A DNA stretch of 27,391 bases from positions 1 to 27,391 of the IMG/VR virus record IMGVR_UViG_3300037246_000736, one strand, 5' to 3'. The stretch is from a virus. A program made the position numbers and the translations under genes. The notes below the pieces were generated by a model. The model saw nothing but the letters and a program-made list of their open reading frames with translations. It had not been told where the DNA came from and did no database searches. Of this stretch, positions 7,519-14,776 are shown in pieces (the stretch's first letter is position 1; each line of letters begins with the position of its first letter).

Positions 7519-7914
7519 TCATTCTTTTTCTAAAACCTTTATCACCTGTGGGTGTTTCAGAGCCTTACTCCATCCCTGCTTTGGCTCAGATAATTCATTC
7601 TCATCACAAAACCGACTTACTAAATCAGCAACAATACCAGCATCATCAAACGCAGACATAACTACCCGTTCCTCACGAGTAAAAAGCCAACCGCAAAAAC
7701 CATAAAGAGCCTCTGATGCCGACAACTCTTCTATGCCCTTTCTGTTATTTAAGGCATAACACTCAATATCAACCCATCCTAATAAAATACGCCAAATCAA
7801 CCAACAACAACCTTTTGTCTCTGACCGTTTGTAATATCGCCAAAAATGGAAATCCCATTTTCTTTTGGATACAATTCTGTAAAACGACTTTTTTGTTGTT
7901 ATTTCTGCTTTCAT
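7519..7914 (-). CDS. Conserved-type phage protein of unknown function
   Basis: A 131-aa product. The N-terminal half is Trp-, Lys- and Arg-rich. The C-terminal half carries ELSASEALYGFCGWLFTRE and then VVMSAFDDAGIVADLVSRFCDENEL followed by HPQVIKVLE. That second pattern, a helix with a YGFCGWL-TR motif and an alpha-helical FC-EN segment, recurs in unassigned proteins of many phages in my experience, but no function is known to me. It starts after AAGGTGGCGTAATT and is followed, 9 nt after its stop, by the next gene. Confidence 0.68.
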   Translation of the reverse strand: MKAEITTKKSFYRIVSKRKWDFHFWRYYKRSETKGCCWLIWRILLGWVDIECYALNNRKGIEELSASEALYGFCGWLFTREERVVMSAFDDAGIVADLVSRFCDENELSEPKQGWSKALKHPQVIKVLEKE

Positions 7915-7916
7915 AA

Positions 7917-8261
7917 TTACGCCACCTTATTATCTTTCTTTACACTGTTATGTCGTACAAACCAACAGACTTTCGAAACATTCTCGTTATAGGTGAAATA
8001 CGAGTTCAAATGCCCGATATGAAAATGACAGTCCTTACACAAGGCTATCAGGTTTGAGAACACCAGTACCAATAATGGAAATAGATGCCGAGGTTTTATG
8101 TGATGAACTTGTATTTTCTTCTTTGAACCACAACAAACACATTCTTTGCCAACCTGCTTCAAAAAGGCTCGGCGGCATCGCTGCCAAGACCAGGTAAAAT
8201 TACACCCGTCAGGTGCTCTTAAATTCAAATATAGTCTCTGTAATCGTCCTAAACCTAACAT
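7917..8261 (-). CDS. HNH endonuclease
   Basis: A 114-aa protein with the complete small HNH fold: a zinc pair CVCC at residues 41-44, the HH catalytic pair in VHHIKP at 53-54, the central Asn at 70 in SNLIALC, and the second zinc pair CKDCH at 75-79. The metal-binding histidine cluster continues to H84. Such enzymes nick or cut DNA; in phages they act as mobile endonucleases or assist packaging when next to the terminase. Here it is about 6 kb from TerL, among small genes, so mobility or a defence-type role is as likely. It starts after TTGGAGTAAA, 2 nt after the previous stop. Confidence 0.88.
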   Translation of the reverse strand: MLGLGRLQRLYLNLRAPDGCNFTWSWQRCRRAFLKQVGKECVCCGSKKKIQVHHIKPRHLFPLLVLVFSNLIALCKDCHFHIGHLNSYFTYNENVSKVCWFVRHNSVKKDNKVA

Positions 8262-8262
8262 T

Positions 8263-8580
8263 TTACTCCAATCTCATTATATCACTAATGATACGGCTCA
8301 CATCGTTCATCACGCTCGAAAATTTTTCGTGGTCTCCAACAAAAACCATATCATTAGCTTCGTGTTGAATCGTATCTTTTGTTGCTCTAACTCCACGTTC
8401 AACACAACTAATTTCGCTAACTTCGTGTATAAAACCTCCGAGAATTTCTCTCTTGCTATTTTTGTTAGTTCCTATATTGATTTTCATATCTCTATAACTA
8501 AAACTGCAATTACTGGTTTTTTTGTTCTTAATCACCATCCAAGGTCGATTATTTATACACACTTTCTTAGGTAATCTCAT
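8263..8580 (-). CDS. Small zincin-like protein with HEVxE motif
   Basis: A 105-aa product with an N-terminal beta sheet (MVIKNKKTSNCSFSYRD, then MKINIGTN) and a helix carrying REILGGFIHEVSEISCVERG at residues 44-63. The layout copies small phage proteins of the minimal metallopeptidase type, in which the helix holds HExxH, but here the second histidine position is Glu (HEVSE). A later NDMVFVGDHEKF strand-helix matches the same small family. It may be an inactive or altered zincin, or only a structural relative. It starts after GAGGTAAACTA and overlaps the previous stop by TAATG. Confidence 0.62.
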   Translation of the reverse strand: MRLPKKVCINNRPWMVIKNKKTSNCSFSYRDMKINIGTNKNSKREILGGFIHEVSEISCVERGVRATKDTIQHEANDMVFVGDHEKFSSVMNDVSRIISDIMRLE

Positions 8581-8909
8581 TAGTTTACCTCGTTCGAGTC
8601 AATGTCTATAGGGGTTGGTTCGAGCCTAATTGCTTCCCTTCCTATTTCCAACTCCGCAACCTTGCCCTCAAGCGCCGCGATTCGTGCCTCCTGCTTCTCG
8701 TAGCGTTCCTTAAGCGCAACCACGTTCCAATACAAGAATGTTTCTTCGCTGTATCCGAACTCCTGATATACGCTATTTGGTGTTTGCCATAGAAAATCTC
8801 GTAAGTTGCGGGGTGGCTGCGGTAGGTCGCTATGCTGCACGGCAAAGATAACTGTTACCATCACCAGCACTATGAATACTACAATCGATGTCTTCAATTT
8901 TTCTATCAT
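8580..8909 (-). CDS. Membrane-anchored coiled-coil protein
   Basis: A 109-aa product. Residues 8-24 (SIVVFIVLVMVTVIFAV) form one N-terminal transmembrane segment with Lys before it, so the body should face the periplasm. Residues 67-95 (LKERYEKQEARIAALEGKVAELE) form a clear coiled coil. This single-pass plus coiled-coil plan is shared with inner-membrane spanins (Rz-like), but also with many unrelated small anchors, and no Rz1-like lipoprotein gene is nested in it. It starts after AAGGGTAAGAGTA. The spanin idea is a low-confidence inference. Confidence 0.68.
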   Translation of the reverse strand: MIEKLKTSIVVFIVLVMVTVIFAVQHSDLPQPPRNLRDFLWQTPNSVYQEFGYSEETFLYWNVVALKERYEKQEARIAALEGKVAELEIGREAIRLEPTPIDIDSNEVN

Positions 8910-8914
8910 TACTC

Positions 8915-9187
8915 TTACCCTTTCGCAACTGACAATATAGAATCTACAACCTTTCTGTATAGGCTTTTCTTCGCCTTACTTTCCTTCAATAAGATACTAT
9001 GTGCTAAAACTCGATAGAACTTGACCGGCTGGTCGCCAATCATCGCTATCACCTCTTTAAGTATGACATTATGCAAGGCAATGTCTTCGGGTGTTTTAAT
9101 CTCCCTGAACATACCCTCTAAACGATTGGCAAGGAAGTCACTACCCGCCCGTCCGTAAGCCGCCGATATTGATTTGCCATCCAGCAT
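8915..9187 (-). CDS. Small helical protein of unknown function
   Basis: A 90-aa product, almost all alpha-helical by composition, with SISAAYGRAGSDFLANRL near the N-terminus and VILKEVIAMIGDQP in the middle, ending in a Lys-rich helix. No cysteine pair, membrane segment or known motif is visible. It starts after AGGAATTAAAG and stops 5 nt before the next gene. I do not recognise it. Confidence 0.66.
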   Translation of the reverse strand: MLDGKSISAAYGRAGSDFLANRLEGMFREIKTPEDIALHNVILKEVIAMIGDQPVKFYRVLAHSILLKESKAKKSLYRKVVDSILSVAKG

Positions 9188-9189
9188 CT

Positions 9190-9411
9190 TTAATTCCTAT
9201 CCAGTGTAATTATCCTTTTAATTGGAGTCGCAATCCGACTGTTAATGACGGCTCTGATTTTTACCTTGTCCGTACCTGGTATATTATCAATCTTTAGCCC
9301 GGCCAGTGGTGGCATTTTAGCAATGTATGGAAGCACTATTTCGCCACCTTGATTCATAGTAATTCGCCACAACAATCCATTGATTATTTCTTGGTCACTT
9401 GATTTTGGCAT
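9190..9411 (-). CDS. Small protein of unknown function
   Basis: A 73-aa product starting after AAGGGTAAGGCG. The N-terminal part (SSDQEIINGLLWRITMNQGG) is helical, the rest beta-rich with repeated Val/Ile strands and a basic end (PIKRIITLDRN). No known domain is visible. It sits in a run of small genes after the portal and ends 2 nt before the next start. Confidence 0.63.
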   Translation of the reverse strand: MPKSSDQEIINGLLWRITMNQGGEIVLPYIAKMPPLAGLKIDNIPGTDKVKIRAVINSRIATPIKRIITLDRN

Positions 9412-9425
9412 CGCCTTACCCTTCT

Positions 9426-9500
9426 TTATTTCCTCTTGCCCTTTTTCGGCCTTTTATGCCCCGGCTTACTCTTATACGGGCCCTTGCTTTTGTGTGGCAT
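9426..9500 (-). CDS. Very small Lys/Arg-rich protein
   Basis: A 24-codon frame (MPHKSKGPYKSKPGHKRPKK, then GKRK) fills the gap between two accepted genes. It has AGGTAAGGA directly before its ATG, and its stop leaves room for the next ribosome-binding site. Half of its residues are Lys, Arg or His and it has no acidic residue, which suggests binding to nucleic acid. The strong composition bias and packing argue for translation, but the length leaves real doubt. Confidence 0.5.
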   Translation of the reverse strand: MPHKSKGPYKSKPGHKRPKKGKRK

Positions 9501-9510
9501 TCCTTACCTT

Positions 9511-9792
9511 TCAATTAGCATGGACACTCATTCTAAAACCTGTACAGTTGACTGGCCCATTCTTAACCCACGCCCTAAAACAACCCATTGTTCCGTGATA
9601 CACCAAGTTATGTACACAAACTCGACATTCAACCTTTTTGTTCTTCTGGCCACGCAACATAATGTTATAAAGAATAGTCGATAGACTTATCTTACTCAAG
9701 TGCCTTTCGGATATTCGTAACCATCTACTGACCGCTTTCCATTGTTCGCGTGTCCAAGTCCGAGGTACATCTTTAAGGTTTAATTCAATCAT
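9511..9792 (-). CDS. Small Cys-containing protein with helical N-terminus
   Basis: The ATG at 9792 is chosen because it overlaps the previous stop as TAATG and follows a GGTGGCAGGA site (93 aa); an earlier start at 9810 is possible. The N-terminal 45 residues hold a WTREQWKAVSRWLRIS helix-turn-helix-like unit. The C-terminal half has ECRVC, then GC and NC spaced to form a four-cysteine zinc site at about residues 55-85. It may bind nucleic acid or protein. No family is recognised. Confidence 0.66.
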   Translation of the reverse strand: MIELNLKDVPRTWTREQWKAVSRWLRISERHLSKISLSTILYNIMLRGQKNKKVECRVCVHNLVYHGTMGCFRAWVKNGPVNCTGFRMSVHAN

Positions 9793-10055
9793 TATCCTGC
9801 CACCTTCCAATCCTTATCCCAAGAATGTTCTTTATAGATTCTTTTACTGCATTTAACGCATCTATAAGTTACATACTTTACTGAGCCATCTTGGTGTGAT
9901 ACTACTGGCGCATCTGGCTCTATATAAAAATTGGTTTGGTGTTTACATTCTATCATCCTGCTTCTCCTGTATTCGCCACGACATTTAGTACAAAAACTTT
10001 GATTGATTGATATATTCGACCGACACAATAAGCAATTTCCACCACAACTTGCCAT
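9792..10055 (-). CDS. Zinc-ribbon protein
   Basis: An 87-aa product with several cysteine knuckles: CGGNCLLC at residues 4-11, CTKC at 22-25, and a C-terminal CVKC near 68-71, after a single Cys at 37. The first two make one treble-clef or rubredoxin-like site and the others a second. The overall design resembles double zinc-ribbon adapters, with no enzyme domain. It overlaps the following gene by TAATG and the preceding one by its start. Role unknown. Confidence 0.7.
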   Translation of the reverse strand: MASCGGNCLLCRSNISINQSFCTKCRGEYRRSRMIECKHQTNFYIEPDAPVVSHQDGSVKYVTYRCVKCSKRIYKEHSWDKDWKVAG

Positions 10056-10240
10056 TATCCTGCTTCCTTAACCCAACTTTCGTGTATCTGCATATCAATA
10101 CCTGATAATCGGGGATTGCTGTCAGGAGTAACTAACCATAATCTACCGAATATATGACGCTTTATTATGCCAGTACACTTTATGACGTCCTTAACTAAGT
10201 TATCCTTTATCGTAAAAGTTATCCTATCGCCTATATTCAT
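10055..10240 (-). CDS. Small beta-rich protein of unknown function
   Basis: A 61-aa product beginning MNIGDRITFTI, with strands typical of an SH3-like or OB-like barrel (KCTGIIKRHIFGRLWLVTP) and a terminal helix. Its ATG overlaps the previous stop (ATGA) after GAGGCGGCAGT. The barrel-like pattern suggests a small binding module, but no family can be named. Confidence 0.64.
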   Translation of the reverse strand: MNIGDRITFTIKDNLVKDVIKCTGIIKRHIFGRLWLVTPDSNPRLSGIDMQIHESWVKEAG

Positions 10241-10437
10241 ACTGCCGCCTCTTTGAATTTCATTGAATTAACGAGGTAAACATTATATTCATCCCAATGC
10301 CCTGGTTTTCTGTCTTGGTCTTGCTTTCCACATATAGGACACAAACAAAATTTACCATAATCCATTATGTACCAATGGTTTCCTTTTGCACAATTTTTGC
10401 GACCCTTCTTGAGCCATCTGTCAACTTGTCTGCTCAT
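10237..10437 (-). CDS. Small zinc-knuckle protein after the portal gene
   Basis: A 66-aa product with a basic N-terminus (QVDRWLKKGRKNCAKGNHWY) and a CLCPICGK knuckle at residues 32-39 that, with the earlier Cys-16 and His-21, could hold one zinc. Its start overlaps the portal stop as ATGA, which implies translational coupling to the portal. It could be a small assembly or DNA-binding factor; nothing more can be read from the sequence. Confidence 0.66.
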   Translation of the reverse strand: MSRQVDRWLKKGRKNCAKGNHWYIMDYGKFCLCPICGKQDQDRKPGHWDEYNVYLVNSMKFKEAAV

Positions 10438-12182
10438 CCTGCCGTACTCGCTAAAATACTGCTTTCGTCAACTGGGCCTGATACGCTCTGTGAAGCCTTG
10501 GCTAATTCAGCAGCCATCAACAACTGCTTCTCTTGCTGTCGTGACTCAATCAAAGCCTCCTTGATTACCTTAAACTCGTCCTCCGGTACGAAATTCTTGA
10601 GTGGGAAGCCCGTCGCTGCGAAAATATCCTCTAAAGTATTATGCCCACGAATAGCGTGGACAAGGTCTTCATCCATCTCAAATAGCCCTGATTCCCTTGC
10701 CGCGAATAGCCCATCAAGTATCGGGTCGAGCTCCTGTTTGACCTTCTGCGCTCGAGCCAGCGGCCCTACGAAAATAGGAATGAGCTGAATCCGGTCTATC
10801 TCCGATTTTACATTGCTTAATACAATGTCCGAGATATTCTCCATTGTTTGAGGGTCGAATGGACCTCTTCCCGCTCTTGACTCAATTTCTATCACTCTTT
10901 CATCTACCCCCTGAAGAAACCCGCCTGTGTAGGTTACTACCGCTGGCGTGACCTGTACGGCTATCTCGGCAGCCATTTTGATTATTTGAGTGGCTGTAGG
11001 CTGTTGTTTCAACGTGGTGGTAAGGTCGGTGAATTTCATAAACTTGTCCGTGTGGAACCACCGTTTAATCCTCTCGGCGCTGGCCTCCAACTCTTCCCTG
11101 CTTATGCGTATGTCGCCAATCACATCTATCATCTTGGGAAGAAATTCCCAATCCCCTTTTTCAACCTCAGTCAAACCCTCCGGGCCAAAGTCCATAATGT
11201 TTCGATGGTCGGCTAAAACGCCTCTCGGCGGCCGGTTCTTTAACTTCCAGTTCTCTAACTGCTCTTTACAAGCGTCCGTATGACCTATTACGTCATATAT
11301 CGCATCAAAGGCCGGCGTACGGGATACCGATTCCCACGGCTTCTTATCATAGTCCCATACAACCATCGGACGTGAGAAATAACCTAAAGACTCAAGCGGG
11401 GTATTCTTCCTGTCCTCCTCGGTCTTCTGCTCGAAATAAACGCTTATCCATTTCCTGTCGGGCTTTTTGAAGCCTGGCACCTTCCATATAGGGTCAGTGT
11501 TCTTGAATACAGCCCGAATGATTGTATGCTCTTTATGAAAATGGCCTTCCTTTATCTCGTTATTTACTGATTTCGACAGTTTCTTTTCAGCCTCTTCTAT
11601 TGATGGTGCGAACTTGTCGAAAATGTGCTTCGTTGTCCATTTCTCATCTTCTATGATAACGCCTTCCAAGCGATTGAATTTATCATAGAACGCTACCACT
11701 GTCTTGTAATGCTGAGGCAAAAACTGTATTGTTCTCGTCTCAAGGTCTTCTTCAATGAACATCAGCGGAGAACCTATGGTAATGCCATCTTTCGTAAATG
11801 AGGGCAAAACTCTATAGAAGTTGCTTTGTTGATATACGCCCGTGATGTGATCCTTAATGTTTTGTAACCATATATCAAGCTCATCTAAACCCCTAAGCTC
11901 TGATTGTTTCATCATGTGGGTTATCCAGTCAGCCTCAGCGCTTACCAGACCGCCTTGGAAGCCCCTTGACATAACGCCTACGGCCCAGGGACCGGTCCCC
12001 TCGTAGCTACTACTACCGAAAAACGAACCATCTCCATCAGGACTCAAATCAGCACCTAAATCAGGTCGGAGGTATTCTACGATATTATCTCTTGCCGCAT
12101 TAAACTTAACGTACTTTCTCTTGCCCTGTGCTAATCGGTCAAATATCCGGTCGAACAGCTTTTTATCAGTCCATAAAGCCAT
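10434..12182 (-). CDS. Portal (head-to-tail connector) protein
   Basis: A 582-aa protein two genes after TerL in transcription order. It has the layout of the head-to-tail connecting protein family used by podoviruses: an N-terminal RxKYVKFNAARDNIVEYLRP helix, a GPWAVGVMSRGFQGGLVS segment at about residues 64-81, a long wing with DGITIGSPLMFIEED near 130-145, and a C-terminal stem and crown (IDRIQLIPIFVGPLARAQK, then a helical tail). A dodecamer of this protein forms the vertex through which DNA is packed and ejected. The length fits the family. It starts after AAGGGGATTTGATTTAAT, slightly far from the ATG, with 16 nt of non-coding DNA before it. Confidence 0.85.
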   Translation of the reverse strand: MALWTDKKLFDRIFDRLAQGKRKYVKFNAARDNIVEYLRPDLGADLSPDGDGSFFGSSSYEGTGPWAVGVMSRGFQGGLVSAEADWITHMMKQSELRGLDELDIWLQNIKDHITGVYQQSNFYRVLPSFTKDGITIGSPLMFIEEDLETRTIQFLPQHYKTVVAFYDKFNRLEGVIIEDEKWTTKHIFDKFAPSIEEAEKKLSKSVNNEIKEGHFHKEHTIIRAVFKNTDPIWKVPGFKKPDRKWISVYFEQKTEEDRKNTPLESLGYFSRPMVVWDYDKKPWESVSRTPAFDAIYDVIGHTDACKEQLENWKLKNRPPRGVLADHRNIMDFGPEGLTEVEKGDWEFLPKMIDVIGDIRISREELEASAERIKRWFHTDKFMKFTDLTTTLKQQPTATQIIKMAAEIAVQVTPAVVTYTGGFLQGVDERVIEIESRAGRGPFDPQTMENISDIVLSNVKSEIDRIQLIPIFVGPLARAQKVKQELDPILDGLFAARESGLFEMDEDLVHAIRGHNTLEDIFAATGFPLKNFVPEDEFKVIKEALIESRQQEKQLLMAAELAKASQSVSGPVDESSILASTAG

Positions 12183-12198
12183 ATTAAATCAAATCCCC

Positions 12199-12462
12199 TT
12201 AAAGGAAATCTTTAGGAACTCTTGGAAAATCTTCACCATACAACGCTCTATAAAAAGGCAAGGAAGGATTTTTGAACTCATATCGCTGTTTGACTTCATC
12301 GCTATTCATATTATGCAGTCTAAGCCTGTATGGATGTGGTATGCGCAGGTATGCGCAGGTATGCGCAGGTATGCGCATCCTTTGAGCTTCACATTGTTTT
12401 AGCCATTTTCTAAATGATGGAATGAGATTCCACCACCATTTTCTAAATCTTAATTTAATCAT
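12199..12462 (-). CDS. Small Trp- and Arg-rich protein containing a 10-bp tandem repeat
   Basis: An 87-aa product whose ATG overlaps the TerL stop (TAATG) after AGGAG. The N-terminus is strongly basic and aromatic (RFRKWWWNLIPSFRKWLK), like a DNA- or membrane-binding helix. Residues 29-42 are encoded by the tandem repeat at 12341-12377; because the repeat unit is 10 bp, each copy is read in a different frame, so the protein shows no simple peptide repeat. The C-terminal part ends with PSLPFYRALYGEDFPRVPK. Position between TerL and portal suggests a packaging or assembly role; there is no recognised family. The repeat may have been inserted into an older gene. Confidence 0.62.
   Translation of the reverse strand: MIKLRFRKWWWNLIPSFRKWLKQCEAQRMRIPAHTCAYLRIPHPYRLRLHNMNSDEVKQRYEFKNPSLPFYRALYGEDFPRVPKDFL
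12341..12377. repeat. Tandem 10-bp repeat with palindromic TGCGCA core
   Basis: Three full copies of ATGCGCAGGT and a fourth partial copy (ATGCGCA) lie head to tail. Each unit carries the palindrome TGCGCA, and the 10-bp period places the four palindromes on the same face of the helix. The tract is GC-rich in an AT-rich neighbourhood. It looks like a short iteron or operator array rather than random slippage, but lies inside a reading frame. Confidence 0.85.
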
Positions 12463-13937
12463 TAAGCTAATCTCCTTCTCCTGTCAGGGTAAGGGCTTTT
12501 CTTCTTTGCGCCAAACGGCACCGCCTGCTTCGAAGCTCCGATCCGCTCACCCATAATACTCAGATTGCGATACACAAGAGCTATATTACTAAAAGCATCT
12601 CCGACGTGCCTTGTCCAGTCTTTTACGGCTTCCGCAAAGTAAACAGGTTTGTCTGGGGTACTCAATGCTTCGTTTTTGCGTTGTCGCCAATTCTTTAAAC
12701 CGTTAAATCCCTCCCTTGCCACCTCAGAGAACCAGCATTTATGAACTATGCCCCGGGCAGTTTCAATCCTTGTCTTAAAAGAAACATCCGGCACCATCTC
12801 CCATTCTATCCCCAATGCCTTTGCTACATCTGCCGTATTTTCGCCGGTCTGGCCGCTCTTTGCATTTGAACCCCACACATCAGGTGGAGCGTATTGGTCG
12901 CCGATGATGTATGGCTTATTCTTGAGCATTAAAGCGTATTTAGGCAACCCCAGCCCCTCACCATCAAAGTAGAAATCAATCAGCCGTATTTGCTCTTTTA
13001 TGAATTGAACGAACCAAATCGCGTTATATACATTGCCGTAGTCCCAGAAAGTGTGAACCTTTGCGATTGTTTCGTGTACTATAGAGCCAACTTGACCCTT
13101 TTCCTCAATCTCACTTAGCCACTTGCCAAGGTACGTCCCTGCTGTATATTCAGGCTTTCTACCATCAACTCGTATCCCATACTCACTTGACTCTTCTCCG
13201 TATTTTCTGCGCATCTCCGCCTCAAAAGCACGTCCTGATACCTCAGGGATAACCTCTCTGTCCTCCTTGTAGTTTGGGGTGTCCTTTACGCTAATACGGA
13301 TAAAATACCAAGTTGGGTCATCCTCGCAATCAGCAAACGAACCGGCTGAACTCGTTGGATTACCAACAACCACTATTTTGCAATTCGGGTTTGTCAATAA
13401 GAAATCCGCGGCCTTCCAAATAGCAGAGGGTATTCCAGCCGCCTCATCGAATATAATCAGTACATATTTATTGTGGTAGCCTTGCATCCGCGTTGCTTCC
13501 CCTGTGACAGTATCAGGTCTTGTGCTAAATCCATAGGCAAACCACTTCTGCTCAATATCAAGGTCAAGTTGGGTCTTGGTCATATTGCCGCCGAGTGGGA
13601 TTTTAGCCTGGCTATGGGCGGTATGTATCTCCTTCCAAAGTAATTTCTCCACTTGGTCAAATATCGGGGCTGTTGTTATCACTGTACTCGGCTTATGGGT
13701 GTATAAAAACCATAAAGCGATCCTGGCAAGTTCAAACGTCTTAGATACCCCGTGGCCGGCAAAGACACATGTTTTCTGATGATCCCTTACTCCTTCAGCG
13801 ACTTCAACCATTTTGTGCCAAACGTGCTTTGGTTTAACATCCAGAACATCACACTGGAATCCTATCGGGTCTGGTTGATATTTGTCGATAAATACCCTTT
13901 GTTTGCTCTTTCGTGGCTTCGTAGCTGTTTTAATCAT
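12462..13937 (-). CDS. terL: Terminase large subunit
   Basis: A 491-aa packaging motor. The N-terminal ATPase has a P-loop at residues 60-67 (AGHGVSKT), Walker B with catalytic carboxylates at 158-165 (YVLIIFDE), and the coupling motif VGNPTS at 191-196. The C-terminal RNase H-like nuclease shows acidic residues in FWDYG (D299), in a GDQYAPPD segment (D347) and in GDAFSN (D447), as expected for headful or cos cleavage. The P-loop is unusual: Ser replaces the Gly before Lys-Thr. The C-terminal tail is very basic. It overlaps TerS by 8 nt, and its ribosome-binding site lies unusually close to the ATG, so translation may be coupled to TerS. Confidence 0.93.
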   Translation of the reverse strand: MIKTATKPRKSKQRVFIDKYQPDPIGFQCDVLDVKPKHVWHKMVEVAEGVRDHQKTCVFAGHGVSKTFELARIALWFLYTHKPSTVITTAPIFDQVEKLLWKEIHTAHSQAKIPLGGNMTKTQLDLDIEQKWFAYGFSTRPDTVTGEATRMQGYHNKYVLIIFDEAAGIPSAIWKAADFLLTNPNCKIVVVGNPTSSAGSFADCEDDPTWYFIRISVKDTPNYKEDREVIPEVSGRAFEAEMRRKYGEESSEYGIRVDGRKPEYTAGTYLGKWLSEIEEKGQVGSIVHETIAKVHTFWDYGNVYNAIWFVQFIKEQIRLIDFYFDGEGLGLPKYALMLKNKPYIIGDQYAPPDVWGSNAKSGQTGENTADVAKALGIEWEMVPDVSFKTRIETARGIVHKCWFSEVAREGFNGLKNWRQRKNEALSTPDKPVYFAEAVKDWTRHVGDAFSNIALVYRNLSIMGERIGASKQAVPFGAKKKSPYPDRRRRLA

Positions 13938-14334
13938 CCTTCATTGCTTTCAGAAATTCAGCGAGGGTCTGTGCTATTTGCCGATTATCCTTCTCATAAA
14001 TCCCTAAATGCTTTGCTAAATTCTCTAAAGCCCTGAGCTTGTGCTTGTTCGTTAGGGTTTCACTTATTATCCCAAAGGCTATTTTCTTGAACCCATCTAC
14101 CACCATTTTAGCTGTAACGCCTGTTGCTTCTGATATTTGAGCCTGAAGATATGCAACTCGTTTACGAATCCCCACTATCCCCCACAGTGTTGCCCCTCTC
14201 GAATCTGCCCTTTTTTCGCTGTAACCCGCCCTTATTGCAGCTTGGGTCTTGTTATTATCAATTATGTATTCTTGACAGAATCGCTCATATTTGCTGTTTT
14301 TCAGTGGTTTGCTGTAATCAACTTCATCAGCCAT
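13930..14334 (-). CDS. terS: Terminase small subunit
   Basis: A 134-aa protein of the Terminase_2 type. The N-terminal DNA-binding part has RFCQEYIIDNNKTQAAIRAG, whose NKTQAAIRAGYS (residues 28-39) is the signature helix-turn-helix that recognises the packaging site. A central LQAQISEATG helix then leads to an oligomerisation domain (KIAFGIISETLTNKHKLRALE) and a C-terminal helix that contacts TerL. It heads the late packaging operon after the 442-bp non-coding region, which is a natural site for its DNA target. The start follows AAGGGAATGTCTAT, and a TATAAT box lies 27 nt upstream. Confidence 0.92.
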   Translation of the reverse strand: MADEVDYSKPLKNSKYERFCQEYIIDNNKTQAAIRAGYSEKRADSRGATLWGIVGIRKRVAYLQAQISEATGVTAKMVVDGFKKIAFGIISETLTNKHKLRALENLAKHLGIYEKDNRQIAQTLAEFLKAMKDD

Positions 14335-14776
14335 ATAGACATTCCCTTTTGATTATCGGTATTATAGCAGCCAGACAAGAAGGCGTGAGCTAAACTTATC
14401 TGGCTATAAAAACAGTATAAAACCCTTTTTACTCCTTATTTTTTAGATGTCAAACAAAATCTTAATTATTTTAGTTATTTATCTAATAAAATATGTAAAA
14501 CAGTTTTCTAAGGGATTAACCTTTAAATTTAATATTTCAACAGTAGAGGCAAAGGGTATTTATACCACAACCATATTTCGGTCAATTATTAGATAAAAGC
14601 CCTTTGTGTATCCCTTTTGGGCACAGACACGCATCCGGGTCGGCTGCGCTACTGTTGTGTCTGTTGGTTTTATCATCTTTGACCCACGCCTTTTTTATAC
14701 TGTTTTTGCATATGGTATATCTATCGGCTAAATGAGGAATGAAACTTTAATTGAGGTAGTAATGAGGGTAAATTGC
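14335..14776. other. 442-bp non-coding region with nested inverted repeats (possible packaging or control site)
   Basis: No credible gene lies here. The region is AT-rich with a GC-rich core. Inverted repeats seen: AAAAACAGTATAAAA at 14408-14422 with its exact 15-bp complement at 14693-14707; TTTATCTAATAA at 14478-14489 with its complement at 14586-14597; ACAGACAC with GTGTCTGT closing a GC-rich hairpin at about 14622-14665; and GATAAAA (14592-14598) with TTTTATC (14668-14674) enclosing that hairpin and a CCCTTTTGGG palindrome. Lying directly before TerS, it is the usual place for a pac or cos site and for the late promoter. Confidence 0.6.
14361..14369 (-). promoter_or_regulatory. Extended -10 promoter candidate for the terminase operon
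   Basis: On the minus strand the sequence TGCTATAAT gives a perfect TATAAT box with the TG extension that can replace a -35 element; no good -35 is visible. The predicted start of transcription lies about 20 nt before the TerS ATG. Late phage promoters often depend on an activator, which would fit a missing -35. Not tested beyond this match. Confidence 0.45.

Noticed and set aside
10297-10788. Plus-strand open frame of 163 codons
   Set aside because: It is the mirror of the portal and neighbouring genes with no domain; its length comes from the coding strand's composition.
12341-12377. CRISPR-like array
   Set aside because: Units are 10 bp without spacers, so this is a simple tandem repeat.
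14401-14460. TTGACA and TATACT boxes upstream of TerS as a promoter
   Set aside because: They are 28 bp apart, too far for sigma70; the extended -10 at 14361-14369 is a better candidate.
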